Shown here: piece by piece, positions 24,760-37,703 of the stretch
Position numbering within the stretch: the first letter of the stretch is position 1
How the letters are laid out: each line of letters starts with the position of its first letter
Source: Mycogone perniciosa
Lineage: Eukaryota > Ascomycota > Sordariomycetes > Hypocreales > Hypocreaceae
Reading direction: 5' to 3'
Length of the DNA: 64,000 nucleotides
Assembly (NCBI GenBank): GCA_025331125.1
Contig: JAOALB010000021.1
Coordinates: 62,001-126,000 of the forward strand
Program-made: the position numbers and the translations under genes
Notes under the pieces: model-generated
What the model was told of the DNA's origin: nothing
Database searches by the model: none
The model's input: the letters and a program-made list of their open reading frames with translations, nothing else

Positions 24760-25132
24760 TCTCTCGGGCTCAAGAGGTTATCGGAGGGGTTTGGAGAGTA
24801 TATCACGATCACGTCCACATCCAACTTATCGGTGCTGGACGGGGACGTGACCATAGCACCTAGGATTTGTTTGCTTTGGGAAACGACACGAGCCGAAGAG
24901 ATCGGATTTCGAAGTTCGAAGGGCAAAAGAAGACGAGAGAGCGGTGTCTTTTCGAGAGGTGTGGTTATTACGTCGTTAAATTAATTTGGTTGGGAGGGAG
25001 AGAAACACTGCTCAGGGTCGCTTCTCACTTCGGGCTGCATGTTCCGGAGAGCCGCCCCAAGAAATCGGCCCCCTGTTGTTGTAGGTATGGAACGGTGGCT
25101 TAGCTGTCCCGTATTAATTTCCAAAAAGTTCC

Positions 25133-25171
25133 ATGTATGTATGTATGTATGTATGTATGTATGTATGTATG
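25133..25171. repeat. (ATGT)n microsatellite
   Basis: About ten near-perfect ATGT units, followed by GCACGAAGTATGC. Confidence 0.95.
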
Positions 25172-25342
25172 CACGAAGTATGCTTGCTTGCGACAACTGT
25201 TGACGCAGTCGGCAGCTCTGCTCACAATACTTAGTCACGAGGGAGTGATGAAACAAGCATGAGAGCACCAGACAAACAAGTCAGATGAGGGTATTTTAAC
25301 GAGACTGATATGATGGATGATTAGTAGTCGATCGGCAAAAGA

Positions 25343-25378
25343 GTACGAAGTACAGAGTATAGTACAAGTACTTCGTAC
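25343..25378. repeat. Inverted repeat of the GTACGAAGTAC motif
   Basis: GTACGAAGTAC at 25343-25353 is mirrored by GTACTTCGTAC at 25368-25378, a perfect 11-bp inverted repeat with a 14-nt loop. A further GAAGTACGGAG lies just downstream. Confidence 0.85.
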
Positions 25379-25959
25379 TATGAAGTACGGAGCACTACAA
25401 CAAACCATTCGAAGCACTAAAGGTGGGGTGAGCTTTAGACTTCTGGGACAAATATCCAATCACCCCCTTTGTTGACGTCAGATATTAGTTGGTGCTCCAT
25501 CTCGAGTAAACTCTGCTAGTGATTCTAACATAACATACTCCGTACCTCAACCAACAAACAGCATTAATGTCTCAATTTGATCCCAAGGCTGGAGCATTCA
25601 TTCATGTGGATCATTGATTGTCCTCGTATTGTTTTATCTGGAATGTAGGTAGATTACTTCGTAGGAGTACGGAGTATATGCAGTATTTGCCAATGATATA
25701 CTCTGCTCTGCACCCCTTCAAGATGAGTAACCATTAGTTACGGAGCATGCATTCCTAAGCACTGTTTACGCTTGTGAGAACACCACAAAAGACGCCAATG
25801 TTGCTAGACCAACATTCATGTATGATGAATGTGCCAAGGAGCATGTAAACATTATCCGGGAGTAGCATCAAGCAACCCTATCTCCACGAGTCAAAACAAG
25901 ATATGCGCCAAATCTATGCCCTCACACTTCCATTCAATACCAGCCGAAAATCAAACATC

Positions 25960-26948
25960 TCAACTCTCCTCATTCGCTTGGCTTGGTGCCGACGCACTGC
26001 CCTCCGCAGCTCCGGTCGCCGTTCCACTCTCCGACTTGGTCTTCCTCCGCCGCTTTCGCTTGGCTGGCGCATCCGATACAGCGTCCCCTTCCTTCGTCGT
26101 CGTCGTCGTCGTTTCCGTCTTCTTCTTCTGGGGGGTATTTTGGGGCTGCTTCTTCTTTTTCATGGACAGGGGATTCACTCCCTTGACGCCCTTCTTCTTC
26201 TTGCTCTTCTTCTCCACCGCGGGGGCATCCCCGTCGCTGTCACTATCCTCATCCTCTTCCTTCTCCTCTCTCTTCCTCTTGCCTAACGTCTTCTTGAGTT
26301 CCGCTCTGAACTTGCTCTTCTCCTCTCTTGCTCGAACCTGAACACTCTCATCTGCCATTGGTTCCAAAATCATGACGCTTCGCTTGATGTAAATCAGCGG
26401 GACTGCTCTCACGCTTCGCAGCATTCGCCTGACGGTCTGGTCTTGGCTCGCAACCACGTATCGGTGTTTGTTCTCGCCAGTTTTCTTGCCATCGACAACA
26501 GAGTGCATGCATTCTATCGTATCCAGGGGTTCGGGGTGATCGTTAGGGTGATGACCGCAGCGTCTTCGCTCGAACGTCTTGGCCAAATCAATTGCCCCGT
26601 TCACACCAGGTTGGTCTTTGCGCGCATATAGCTTTCGAATCTCACACTGTGTGATCACTAAAAGTCGTGAGCGACAGTCTAGTCTAGCAAAGGTGACCCA
26701 GACATACTTGGTTTGACTTGCCCATGAACTGTTCTTTGTAGTCCAGCTGCCAGGTCCATCTTGAAGCGAGTCGCATCCTGAACCATCTCTGCGTCGACTG
26801 GGAACGGTTAGTAACACAAACTATGGAGAGGATTTGCGCTCGCCATTGCTTCTGACTTACCAAGAACTTGATACGGTTCGCGGAAGCCAAACGTCATGGA
26901 GTATTGCTCCATGAGCTTGCGATACTGTTTCGAGCGTTTGCCTCTCAT
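25960..26948 (-). CDS. UTP23: rRNA-processing protein UTP23 (PIN-like, small-subunit processome)
   Basis: Three exons: 26948..26861, 26797..26708 and 26657..25960; 291 residues. It starts MRGKRSKQYRKLMEQYSMTF, the canonical UTP23/FCF1-type N-terminus, followed by FREPYQVLVDAEMVQDATRF and the PIN-like core. The segment TQCEIRKLYARK and later ERRRCGHHPNDHPEPLDTIE supply the Cys/His residues of the family zinc site, and HRYVVASQDQTVRRMLRSV and PLIYIKRSVMILEPM close the domain. The last 110 residues are Lys-rich with acidic patches, as expected for a nucleolar protein. UTP23 acts in early 18S rRNA processing and snR30 release. The introns are 63 and 50 nt with canonical ends. It lies 378 bp downstream of the start-distal end of the phosphatase gene. 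Confidence 0.93.
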
Positions 26949-27325
26949 TTTGAATTAGCCACTCGGGATACTCAAGCGGCGGTTTTATGGCATTCGAAAT
27001 CGAGATTCGAATTGCTGCGACAAAGATGCATTTCTCGAAGATCTCGGCTTTGGAGAAATAAATTTCTTATCGAGTCAAGGTGGAGCACGTGCGATAAGGA
27101 TGGTCTTGACAAAGTATGGAGTACCCAATCATACTGCTCCATAGTCACCCCAACTGCCCCGCCTCTGATACCAGAAACGCCATTATCCAGACCCTCCATT
27201 GTAAAACCTACATTAACTTGAAGCGCCTCCAAACCCTCCATCTATATCCCCAGCGGATAATAGAGGACCTGTTGTTCCAAAGATCTCTGAGAGCCAATGC
27301 TTTGTATCCCAATAAAACCAAAACA
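26949..27325. other. Promoter region of UTP23
   Basis: Spacer of 377 bp between two minus-strand genes. It holds the UTP23 promoter and the phosphatase 3' UTR. No gene is visible. Confidence 0.5.
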
Positions 27326-28590
27326 TCATTCCTCATCCCTAACACATAACGCAGCAACTACGCTGATGTCATCTAGCTTTCCTATAGTTACGACGGTAAG
27401 CATATATCACTGCATTGGGGGCATGGGGCTACCAACCTCCTTCACTGGCCAGACCCTCCTCTATAGCGTGTTCCATAAATGGGCTCTCGGCAAAGGGATC
27501 CATCGCAATCACCTTGGCAGCTGCGACCAGATCCTGAGCTGCCGCTTTCATTCCACCATTCCGCCCACCAGTTCGATCGCCTTGGCCATCTACTCTCTTC
27601 CCTGACTCCCATTCATTTATACTCTGAAAGACTCTGGACGCAATTTCGTGCTCCCAAAGATTGTCAATCACACCGTCGCTCATCGCAAGGACTACGTCTC
27701 CAACCTCCAAGTCTATGGTATCGATCACAGCATTCTCCGTCGGTGTATCGGGACTGTTTGTGCCTAGTTGGCGTGGACAGTCAAACCAGTGCCATTGCTC
27801 TTTGGTCTTGAATATGACCTCCTGGTCTCGTGGGCGAAGAACCATGACTTGGCAATCGCCAAGGTTGGTTACATATAATACCGGCGTAGGTTCCTCTCGT
27901 CCCGCGTCCGTTACTACCCTGTAGTGTAGCTGGGCACCACATGCTGTTGTTGTCCCTTGCCAATTATGGGCACCTGTCGCCTCCTGTGTTTGCTCGTATG
28001 CACTCTGGAGGGATGCGATGGGATTGGGCGCCTGGGCCGCCTCTGGTAACGTATTCCGTGCTGGCCCTTCGTCGATCGCGGTGGCCCAAAAGTGTAGTAT
28101 TAATCGAGACCAGAGCCTACTTATTCGTCAGGGGCGTCGCTAGAAATGTGTTTGATATTCGGTATTACCCGGCGTGGCCCCGTGGACGGGCTGCCCATGC
28201 GCCCACACCATCATTCGCACATATGAAATAGTCGCTCGCGTAGACAGCGTCGTCGCCATTCGTATATCCTTTGATCAGCTCCCCGTTGACAAAGGCACGC
28301 CGATCGCGGCTCTGATCATGTGTGCTTAAGGGGTCGGAGAAGGATCCAGATGGAGGAGACAGAAACGGCGGAGGGAACGGTCGAGGCGCTCGTTTTGCGA
28401 ATAGTCCTATACCAGTCTCAAAACGAAACGGAGGTCTTCCATGTTGAGATGTTCGTGACGACGGCGACGGCGAGATATACCGCCTCTCCAGGCTAGCCCG
28501 CCATAGCGGGTCCAGGAACAGCTGCGGTCGCGATGAAGATCTCAGGATGGCCGCCAGCGCTGGAGGGTGTGACGTGCGCATTCCAACCAT
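27326..28590 (-). CDS. Mitochondrial PP2C-type protein phosphatase, PTC7-like
   Basis: Three exons: 28590..28169, 28116..27437 and 27381..27326; 385 residues. The first 45 residues (LAAILRSSSRPQLF, RASLERRYISPSP) are basic and Ser-rich without acidic runs, typical of a mitochondrial presequence. PP2C motifs follow: DYFICANDGVGAW, YVTNLGDCQVMVLR, DVVLAMSDGVIDNLWEHEI and, across the last intron, EGGKLDDISVVAAL, giving the Asp residues that hold the two metal ions. The last exon is only 56 nt but is required to complete GGKLDDIS. Yeast Ptc7 acts in mitochondria on coenzyme Q biosynthesis enzymes; the same role here is inferred from family. The TTG-initiated frame extends two codons upstream; I chose the first ATG. 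Confidence 0.92.
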
Positions 28591-30370
28591 GTACAAGTAC
28601 AGCGATGCTGGCCTGTTGGCTCGCTGACCACAGCCAGCCTTTTGGCGGGTTCCTGGTTGTTATCGGGAGGTTGTCCAGATAAGACGAACCTGGGCCTGCT
28701 CAAGCTAGTAGTAGTACTCCGTAATGATACAACGTTAATTGGGGCCACGTGATAGGGCGATCGGGGGCTCTGGTGGCGCCCAACTCGGGCGATGAACAGC
28801 CTACCCTACGGCATTTTGTTTGAACGGGTTGCCAATTGATCTTTTGCATTGATCAGATAATAGTACTTTTCGGCTCTAACATGGTATAATATACACATAT
28901 ATAGCATAGAGCACGCTATCGCCTTTATTATAAATTGCCTTCACATCATATTCCTCAGACCAATGGGAACCGTTCACTGGTGACAGCGGACACTAAACCA
29001 GAGTTGTTGGCTTACATACGAAGTACACACAACACCCATGCCCTTTTGGTGCGTTTTCCAATGCAGCGAACAGACTCAAAGCAGTCCGAGAGCATGGAAT
29101 GGGTCATGATGTAAGAGATCTACTACTACTTATACCACGTAATTGCCGTGGCAGGAGCATGCGATCGGCAAACCTGCCCGGAGGAACAGATCTGGGGACG
29201 CCAGACGAAGGGATAAGCCCGAGCGAACTGCAACATCTCCGGCATTAAATGACGGCACCAGCAGAAGCTAAGGTAATCGTACGTCGCAATATGCTTCCTG
29301 ACGTACGTATGCTTAACAGATCAACGTGGCTAAGTCGGCTGAGCGGCTGAAGATACGAATGTATTCGAGTATTGTCCAGTAGTTGGAAGGCGTCAGACTG
29401 GGCGAAGCAACATTCGTAATACCACCTTATTCTGATATGTCAAGGCGCGCGTAATCGCAATAGGATACGGCATGGAGAGTGCCACAAAGCATCATGATGC
29501 ATACCTACCTAGGCATACATCATCAAAAATGCCCACAGATCGAGCAAATGAGCTCAATCAAGGTGATTGTTCTGTATGTAGGGACCTAAATGACGTCAGA
29601 TTGGGTTGCCGGATTGGGCCATCGGCGCTTGTGAGATTGAGACAAATTGACATTCGACACCGACAACTGTCAAACCCTGTCCAGCTGTTTTCAGCGGTCT
29701 GTACCTTAATTTTTTTTTTTGGCATGCGAAGTAACAGGTATGCATTACGAAGTACATATGGATGTCTTGGTTGGGAGAATATTAGCGCCGGACCTGCCGC
29801 TCTTCAGTCAATCCTTGCCAGAGAAACGCCTCAATGACTGACTCTCTTCGAGTGTATTACTCCGTACTATTCGTACGATTAGGCGCCTGCTCAATACGGA
29901 GTTACGCGTACCGGGCTTTGACAAAACGAGTTGTGGTACGGAGTACGGAGTAGTAATATTACTGTTGTCTCAGAAAGAACATTTGAGGCGGTGGTCGAAT
30001 AAAACATCTCTTTCGGGTAAACCCCAGCCAACGCTTGTTGAATTGCTCAGCCTTGCGGTTCATCTTAGTATTACTGTTACGGTACGAATACGGAATTATT
30101 ATCTCCGTGGGGAGACTACGAGTAATACTATTGCATACTAACTAGCCATCATATTCACTCACTGGCGGTGGGCAGAGTATCCCTGAATGCCAAGAGCCCT
30201 GGACTTGGTAGCGCCATGAGACTTTCCAACGAGAAGACTCGGTGTCTTGTCCCTCACCCGCAGCACTGCCTACTCCCCACAGACCCGGGCTTGGAAGCTT
30301 TGTTCTGGTGGACGGGAAACGAGAAAACTAATACCAGATGCAGGAGGTTCCTGCATGCTGTGTGGCGCCA

Positions 30371-30397
30371 CATAGGCGGCAGCATAGGCGGCAGCAT
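30371..30397. repeat. 12-bp tandem repeat
   Basis: CATAGGCGGCAG occurs twice in tandem, then a partial third copy. Confidence 0.75.
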
Positions 30398-31563
30398 TGG
30401 CGTTGTGGTGAATACGATGACCCGGGGGCGAATCGCGGTTGTTTCATGGCGGTATGGAAGCACGATAACCAGTGAAGAGCTGCGGCAAGACCCTTAGCGG
30501 AACACGGCGGTGGAGAGTCCAGATGGCGTACTCGTAGAACAGTTCAGACTGCCCGAGAATCCTGGCAAGCCTTTGGGGAGAAACGGTGGACCCGCCTTGT
30601 GGGTTGGGGAGGCTGGGGGACTTGGACCTGGGGATCTGGATTGGATGTCTCCGGAGGCTCGGCCGCGAATCATCGGCGGCAAGCCTCTTTGTTGTTGCTC
30701 ACTCATGGGCAAGAGACAACAATGAGACTTTCCCGTGATGCTGGCTGCAGCATAATTCGTCCATCGGACAACACAGCCAGGAACTTTGTCTCACACAGGG
30801 AGTGATTTACGAGTATATACACTTTTAGAAGTGGCCGTAGCGCTGGCATATCTGCCAACCATGGGAGATACCTTATTTCCGTCAGCAATGATCAAGCTAC
30901 TGGAAATCCTCCTACTACTGCTACTGCTACTACTGCTAGTTATAGTAGATACTCCATACTACTGCGAGTAGTAACGCCGGCCAGGGCGCATCCACCAACG
31001 GGGCATTCGGAGCACAGAACGATAAAGATAGACCCAAAGAAGACGCGTGGAATCCCATTAAGATTACTCCGTAGTAGTATTGCACTCGTACTCGGCAGGA
31101 TTAATGCTTTGTAAACCCGTACGGAGTACACACTCCTGTGCTAATGCATGTATGACCGCTTGCGCCAGTGGAGGAATCGCAAGCGCTGTCTTGTTCTGGT
31201 GACCCCCGTATTTGTTTGCACGAGGTTGCTCATTGCGCAAAGACAAAGGGACCACCATATGAGTTCGGTTCGGCCATTTGTCCGATTTAAGTTATTTTTG
31301 TCATCCATGCTTAAATAGTCGCTTGCTCGCCTCCCCCCAGGATCTGGCCCATTGCAGCATTTTTGAACTTTCTCTTGATCGACGTCGTGGTGACGATCTC
31401 GTCCCTTACATCTCCAGTTTTAACGTTTGGCGTTTTGTGATCGACTCGCTAGCCCGCCGTTCTTCTCCATCTTGCCGGTGACGTCGAGCATAGTACTACT
31501 AGTACTACCCAACTCCGTTGTTGGCTTTTTACCGCCTACTATTTGGAGCTCGTCGACAACAAA

Positions 31564-31583
31564 TATCTATCTATCTATCTATC
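31564..31583. repeat. (CTAT)n microsatellite
   Basis: About five tandem CTAT units. Confidence 0.85.
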
Positions 31584-32330
31584 GTACAGCATATTTGTTG
31601 ACGATAGTAATCTCGTTCGTTTCTTCCTTCGAGTTGGACGTTGACTTCCCTCCGGCCGGGCGACCAGCGGTCTCCGAGACACCGAGAAATCACTCCGCGA
31701 ATCTTACGTCTTTTCTTTCGACAGCAAACGAATCGTCGCAACACCAAGGCTGCGCCTCACAGAAGCGACATTGGCATTATTGTGCATTTTCTCGCACATG
31801 TACGTATAAGACATTGTTTTTCCTTGCTTCCCCTCGCCTCTACCGAACTTGGCGCAAAGACGTACGAGTACGCACACTGCATGCATCACTTTCTGCCAGA
31901 ACCTGTTGGGCCGCGAGCAAATTGATTAAACCGATTTGCTTGGCTGCTGTTGGAGGCGCTCTAACTGCGAGAGTTGGAGCGGATTTCTTGGCCTTTCTTG
32001 AACCGGGACTCTCCTTGTTGATGCTGTCATGCCAGTCTGACGGCTCCGGCGCATCCGTCCACAAAAGCACTCTCCCACTGGCTTTGGCGCAGAGAGACAT
32101 TAATTAATTCTTGATAAATACAGCCAGACCTGCCAAGCTTGCTTCTTTTTGGCCGCCACGGCAATACGAGGCTGGACGACGTCGCGTACATCCAAACGGA
32201 GTACTTCGCACATACCTTCAACTCAGACAGAGAGCGCCCGGACATAAAATCAGTTGCCTGACCACCGAAGTCGACCCCGGGATAAGAATAGCGCACGGGG
32301 AACACACTTATACCCGGATTCGAACAAGCA

Positions 32331-32346
32331 AACGAACGAACGAACG
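32331..32346. repeat. (CGAA)n short tandem repeat
   Basis: About four tandem CGAA units at the upstream edge of the pyrimidine tract. Confidence 0.7.
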
Positions 32347-32520
32347 ATCGCTCTCTCTCTGCTTCTCACTTCTGACTTTCGCTCTTATTTTCCGCTCTCA
32401 CTTTCGCTCTCGTTCTCGTTCTTATCCTTACCCTTATCTTTATTCTCATTTTCATTCTCATTGATTCTTATTCTCGCATCTCTCTGTCTTTCGCCGACGC
32501 CGCTGCCACCGCCGCTGGAC
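32345..32520 (+). promoter_or_regulatory. Polypyrimidine-rich core promoter / 5' UTR of the CAF120-like gene
   Basis: The plus strand is strongly C/T-rich, with repeated TTTCGCTCT and TCGTTCTCGTTCT units, about 225-400 bp before the proposed start at 32744. CT-rich blocks just upstream of transcription starts are typical of filamentous fungal genes. The assignment is by position and composition only. Confidence 0.45.
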
Positions 32521-32743
32521 GCCGGTCCTTCGCCCCTTTGTTGGTCTCCTGCATCGTGCACCGACCCCAAAACAGCAGCTCCTTTGTTCATGATCTCACA
32601 CGACTGATAACCTCCTATCGCTCATTCATTCCTACGTAATCGGGTCAACCATCTGCGCCTAGCCAGCCACAGCGTATCCCTCACGACTGTCCCACCAGAT
32701 CTCCCTCTGACGAGCCTAGGCGAGCCTGGGCGCTGATCACAAG

Positions 32744-35700
32744 ATGGGTCGCAATCGAGGTTCGTGCTCCATTCCAGTTCTGTTACACACTTGCATTCGT
32801 CACAAGCCCACCCGCAGACCCCCTGGTCAGCTTGCTCCAGGCCACCCCAAGCCTAACCAAGCCCGTTCGGCCGCTAGACCCCAGCATCCAAGACCAATGA
32901 TGACACTGCCCCCTCCTGTTATGCTGAGGATAGGCGCTGCTCATGATTCACTTACATACCACCACATTGCCATGTCCATGCCTCCCACACCCCCTTACTA
33001 AGTGTTTTGCTTGTTGTCGTTGCCAGCTAGCCAACTAACGAGCGCATATGTAGTCCTCTCTTTCATGTCCCAGCTATCTGCCGGACGAAAGACACCCTCA
33101 CCACTCTCACCACCCTCACCACCCCCTTCGTCAACTCCTCCCTCCGACGACCCTCCCATTGCCAACCTCAACACCAATATCAAGACCACAAAAAACAGGA
33201 ATAGTGAAGCTTTCCCGAATTACCAGCCGGATCTCCGTCGTCCTGTCACGCCGCCAACGACGTCTGATTATGGCAGTCCGATAAATAGCCCACTCCGTCA
33301 TAGCCCACATCAGCGCCAAAGAAGTAGTTCGCGACCCTTGTCCATGGTGCAAGCATATCAACCGCCCGTCATGGACGTTAACGAAGATACTATCCCGGAG
33401 CTGCAGCCCATCTTCTCTCTTCTAAACAGCCATGCCAACAAATTATACCACGAAGGATATTTTCTGAAGCTCGATGACCAGAATACCCGTATGTAACGAA
33501 TCTCTCCATCTCTGCCCCCGCCTGACGTACGTGCGCCCAAGCGTTACTGACCTCCATCACCTCCGTCATGTAGAAGGCAAACCGAATCCAGACAGGTCGT
33601 GGGCTGAATGCTTCGCCCAACTTGTTGGCACCGTTTTGTCCCTGTGGGATGCAGCTGAACTTGATGCAGCTGGCGACAATGGCGAAGTCCTCCCTAAGTT
33701 CATCAACCTCACGGACGCTTCGATCAAAATGGTAGGGCCCCTCACATGTCCATCGTCATCACAACTTCGCTAACCCCTGCTGTAGATTGAGTCCCTCCCC
33801 ACCCGTTCTAATGATGGCCAGCCGCTGCAAAATATTTTGAGCGTTTCTACTGCTGGCAGAAACCGATATCTTCTCCATTTTAATTCCCATGACTCGCTCG
33901 TTGAGTGGACGGCCGCCATCCGACTGGCCATGTACGAGCATTCCACACTCCAGGAGGCGTACACTGGCGCTTTGATTGCCGGTAAGGCCAAGTCGGTTAA
34001 CAATATTAACATCATCATGGAGAGATCAAGATTCAAAACAGAGGAATGGGTCCGAGTCCGTTTTGGAGCGGGCGTGCCGTGGAGACGCTGCTGGTGTGTA
34101 ATCACGCCGCCGGACGAGAAGGAGTATTCCAAGCTCCAAAAGGAGTTGAAGAAGAGATCTGCCTACGACCGGTCGCCTGTTCCCGTCCTGAAGGGAGATA
34201 TCAAATTCTATGATACAAAGACGGAGGGGAAAAAACAGAAGAAGGTCCAGCCAATTGCTTCCATCACTGATGCATACTCCGCGTACGCTATTTACCCACA
34301 GGCCAAGTCTTTGATTGACGCCTCAACACTTATCAAAGTCGAGGGCAACATAGCGATTCATACTAGCCCATCCTCATCCTCAGAGGGATTCGTCTTTATG
34401 ATGCCCGAGACCCATCCTGCTGTCAGCGGATTCGAGACAATGCTAAGCTTCTTGTTTCCAGCCTGGGACACTTTTGGTCTCTATGGCCGCCCTGGCAAAC
34501 TAATTGCTAGTGTATTGGACTCAAGGTCCCTCATGTTCGCTATGCCCAGACATAGGCGATTTGGCTATTTGGAACTGCAAGATGTCACAGGCCTTTTGGT
34601 CGATGAGAAGTGCTCGGCTTGGAAGGAGAGAGAATGGCGGAGGCGTCTTAAGGAAGCCACCGGTACGAGGATGAACTCTACAGATGACGGTGCACGCTCT
34701 CACTCTCGCAGTGCAAGCAGAATCAGCGCAAGACTGAGCTTCGGCAACGGGATTGGCAAACAGAGAGTGGGCTTCCCAGGGGAGGATGATGGATCACAAC
34801 CCAACCGCCTTCGCAGCCACTCCGAGTCTAATAGTCCCGACCGTGCATATTCTACCTCGCCATCTCAGCTTGAGGTTGTTGCCGAGCACGGCCTGCCCCT
34901 CGGGGAGGGATTGAGTTCGGATGACGATCGGAGCACTTCTCCTACCCCTCCACTGGGGCCGATCGAAAGCATGAGGGCGTCACACACACCTGAGCCGGTC
35001 GTGAGACCCCCGGCTTTCAATCATTCATCTCACGATCGCCCATCGAGCCAACCCTACCACTCACCTGAGCTCCGTCAGGCCAACAGTCGACTCTCCACCA
35101 GCACATTAGCTCAGATGGCCAAGGCTGGTGGGCTCTCTATGCACAAGGCTCCCAATGGTCGAGGTGGCGTGCTTAATGGACCTGCGGTCCCGCCCCATCG
35201 CAATTCCGTAACAATTAATGATGACGGCGACCAGTCCCACGATGCCCTTGGTCTGCCCAATCAACCCTACTCCAACGGAGACCGACCCATTTCCAGCCAG
35301 TCACACCAACGGCCCCGATCTCCCTATGCTCCTGATGCTCCTTTCATGCAGAATTCCAACGATTCACGACCACATACTTCTGAGGGGCGTCAGCTGCCCT
35401 TTGTGCCTGGACATAATCCTGGATCTCAGTCTCAAGATCATCAGTATGCCGCTTATCGACCCGGCGCTGGTCCTCAAGGGTCTCCTCTACGAAAACCTTT
35501 GCCGGTGACGGCTCCTAGCAGCAAGCATCAAAGCCTCACGCCCAACGATATCATTGATCATTATACTACTCAGTCCCGAGCCCAATATGATAGTTCTTCT
35601 ATGCCCCCACCGCCCCCACCACATCACCGACTGAGTGGATTCGATGGGCAGAGTGATCCCTATGATGAACCTGAGTATTCGAGGGCGTCTGTAGAGCGAC

Positions 35701-36230
35701 CTCGGGCGGGTGTCTTGAAAACAGTCGGCGGTGCTGAGGCGCCTCAACGAAAGTCGGAGTTCGACATTCCTGATGTTGACTTTGGCCCAACCATTAACTA
35801 TGGTGCTACTCCGGTGATTCGTAAGAAGGTCTCGGAAGATTATGTTCAAAGGCCATATACCCCAACCAACCAGGGACCGCGGCCCCAGTCTGGCCACAGG
35901 AGACAAGAATCGTCTACGATCGCATGGTCGCCTGCAGCATCGCCGTCTGGACCGCGATCTCCAGGTCTCACAGCTGAGCAGTTTGTTCAGCAGCGTGCTG
36001 CGGCAGCCACATCACCCTACGGGCATGGACGCAAGCATTCTACAAATACGCTGGGAGGCAGGTCTCCCAGTCCATCCATGGGGTCATCACGCAGCATTTC
36101 GCCGCAGCCCATGTATCAACCGATGGGTAGCTTGACAGGAGGGCAACCCGGAAGTTTCTCGCCGTCACGAGGACACTACACGCAGAACCAGTCTAGCATT
36201 CACCCGCAATATCAGAGCCAGGCATTTTAG
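32744..36230 (+). CDS. PH-domain protein, CAF120/SKG3 family (CCR4-NOT associated)
   Basis: Proposed exons: 32744..32759, 33054..33488, 33574..33731 and 33786..36230; 1017 residues. The first exon is tentative: its 294-nt intron has a good CTAAC branch site and TAG acceptor and stays in frame (MGRNRVLSFMSQLSAGRK). Without it the start is ATG 33065 (MSQLSAGRKTPSPLS). A Ser/Pro-rich N-terminus precedes ELQPIFSLLNSHANKLYHEG and a PH-like core: FLKLDDQNTQGKPNPDRSW, CFAQLVGTVLSLWDAAEL and ILSVSTAGRNRYLLHFNS. EWVRVRFGAGVPWRRCWCVI begins a second conserved module ending near DVTGLLVDEKCSAW. The last 520 residues are Ser/Pro/Gln-rich and disordered. Yeast Caf120 associates with CCR4-NOT and Skg3 with polarity; a role in mRNA turnover is inferred from family. 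Confidence 0.87.
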
Positions 36231-37703
36231 ATATTAGGGAAAGTATATTGGTGTAGTTTATTCTTGTCATGTTTCTTTTGTTATACAGAAAGGCCTTGTC
36301 GGCGACGAAAGGAAAACTTGGAATGCATTGTGCATGGCAGGCGTTAGGTCAGGAATATTGTATACCAGAGCGAGCTGAAGACGCTCTAGGATATTACACG
36401 GGAGTGCATTCCATTTTCTTTGTTCCATAGGGTTTTTCGACGGATGTCAACGAGCATCAAAAGCATAGTCTAGCACTTGGATGTCAGGCAAAGTATTAGA
36501 CAGATGGAATACAGAGTATCGGGGACATTTCGTTTCATCATATCTACAAAGTGTATATCATTTGCTCAAATGTGTCTCGTGGCTTGACTGTTTATTTGTA
36601 AGCGGGCCGCCTGTATAGAGAGCATGAGGCACATGACTGGGATGGACTGCGTGACGGTCCCAGAAAATTGGTCGCGAGGTTCGTATCTGGAGGCGAAGGC
36701 ATATATCCAGGTAGTAGAACTTCGTAGATACTACTCCGTACTTCCAAAGGCGATTTGAGTCTGGATGCTACGCTGAAGTACTTCGTAGTATGCATTTATT
36801 ATTACACGACCCACTGGGTGAATCGTGTTTCGCTGTCTAGGGTCTGGCTGATGATATTCATTGGTTGCTCGTACGCGTAGAGGCGCAGAAATCGAGGTGG
36901 GAACGGGGCGGCCATTGATTTGGGCCCATCCAACCATCGTATCCGTAGTAAAGATGCGCCCGCATTGTCCTTTGTTTATTGTGTACGAGTAATAGTGTAT
37001 GATTTCCACGACCAGCAGAACCACTATTTTCATAGGTTCTTTGTATAGCGACGCGGTGACTTTCTCAGTCGCCCTCGCGTGACTTCTGGTCACTTGCGCG
37101 CGCGCTCACGCATGATGAATGCACAATGCCTACTCCGTACATAAGGAATGACATGTTTACCTGTAATCCCGCGGTTGTTGTTACTGGACGCGCGCTGCCC
37201 AATTGAATGTTCTACCACTTCTTCTGGGCTGTCTGTGTCTGTTGGCTGGTGTTGAATACCTACCTAGGTAACCAATACGCCCCCAATTACGAAGTACACT
37301 GAGCCGCAACCCCACCATCACTATCCAGTGCCGATGCAGGCTGCTGGACAACCGCTGTCTTACGTCTTTCTTGCGGCCATGCCCTGGCTGCCTCTCTGTT
37401 TCCTTCATCGAGGCCTTTCTTATTCTCCCCTACCGACTCTAGACACAAACAATCCTCTCAATATATCTTCACCTGTCTTTGTTTGGTGCGCCCTCAGCGC
37501 AAACAGCAGTGCTACCCCGGGCGGCTGCAGTTCTACTATTCTATTAGCCCCCTGTGAGACAGACCCGCGAGGCTCCCATAGCGTCTCTCTGGCGAGGTGG
37601 CGACGGCGTTTGTTCTTCCATCCACCCTCAACAGGCGTTTGCCTGGCCTCGAACAAGGCAATCTGGACTCGTTTCTCGCCGAAGCCTCCTCGGGTCGCTC
37701 CCA
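36231..37703. other. Intergenic region between tandem plus-strand genes
   Basis: About 1.5 kb holding the 3' UTR of the CAF120-like gene and the promoter and 5' UTR of the FHA kinase. TACTCCGTAC motifs occur near 36733 and 37131. The sequence from about 37400 to 37700 is C/T-rich, consistent with a leader. No separate gene is supported. Confidence 0.5.

Larger units (their letters stand above)
24760..25959. other. Gene-free spacer with simple repeats
   Basis: Promoter side of the DUF726 gene and 3' side of UTP23. It contains an ATGT microsatellite, a perfect 11-bp inverted repeat (both annotated) and more GTACGGAGTA motifs near 25385, 25535 and 25668. No supported gene is seen. Confidence 0.5.
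28591..32743. other. Gene-poor region and upstream promoter of the CAF120-like gene
   Basis: Over 4 kb between divergent genes with no gene I can support. Several frames of 70-120 codons exist (for example 29472-29837, 30168-30497 and 30494-30712), but none shows a domain. It contains TACTCCGTACT/GTACGGAGTAC motifs near 28715, 29860, 29938, 31070 and 31120, a 12-bp tandem repeat, a CTAT microsatellite and a long pyrimidine-rich tract near 32345-32480. Confidence 0.5.

Noticed and set aside
25133..25171. Regularly spaced short repeat considered as a CRISPR-like array
   Set aside because: It is a plain tetranucleotide microsatellite with no spacers, and the genome is fungal.
29472..30725. Open frames of 70-120 codons in the 28.6-32.7 kb gap, including a Pro/Ser-rich minus-strand frame at 30494-30712
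   Set aside because: No domain, no supporting splice structure, and the opposite strand is equally open; not enough to call a gene.
31427..32107. 226-codon plus-strand frame
   Set aside because: Ser/Leu-rich translation of a pyrimidine-rich leader/promoter region without domain features.
32744..33001. The 85-codon frame from ATG 32744 read without splicing
   Set aside because: Low-complexity sequence with no domain; better explained as first exon plus intron of the CAF120-like gene.
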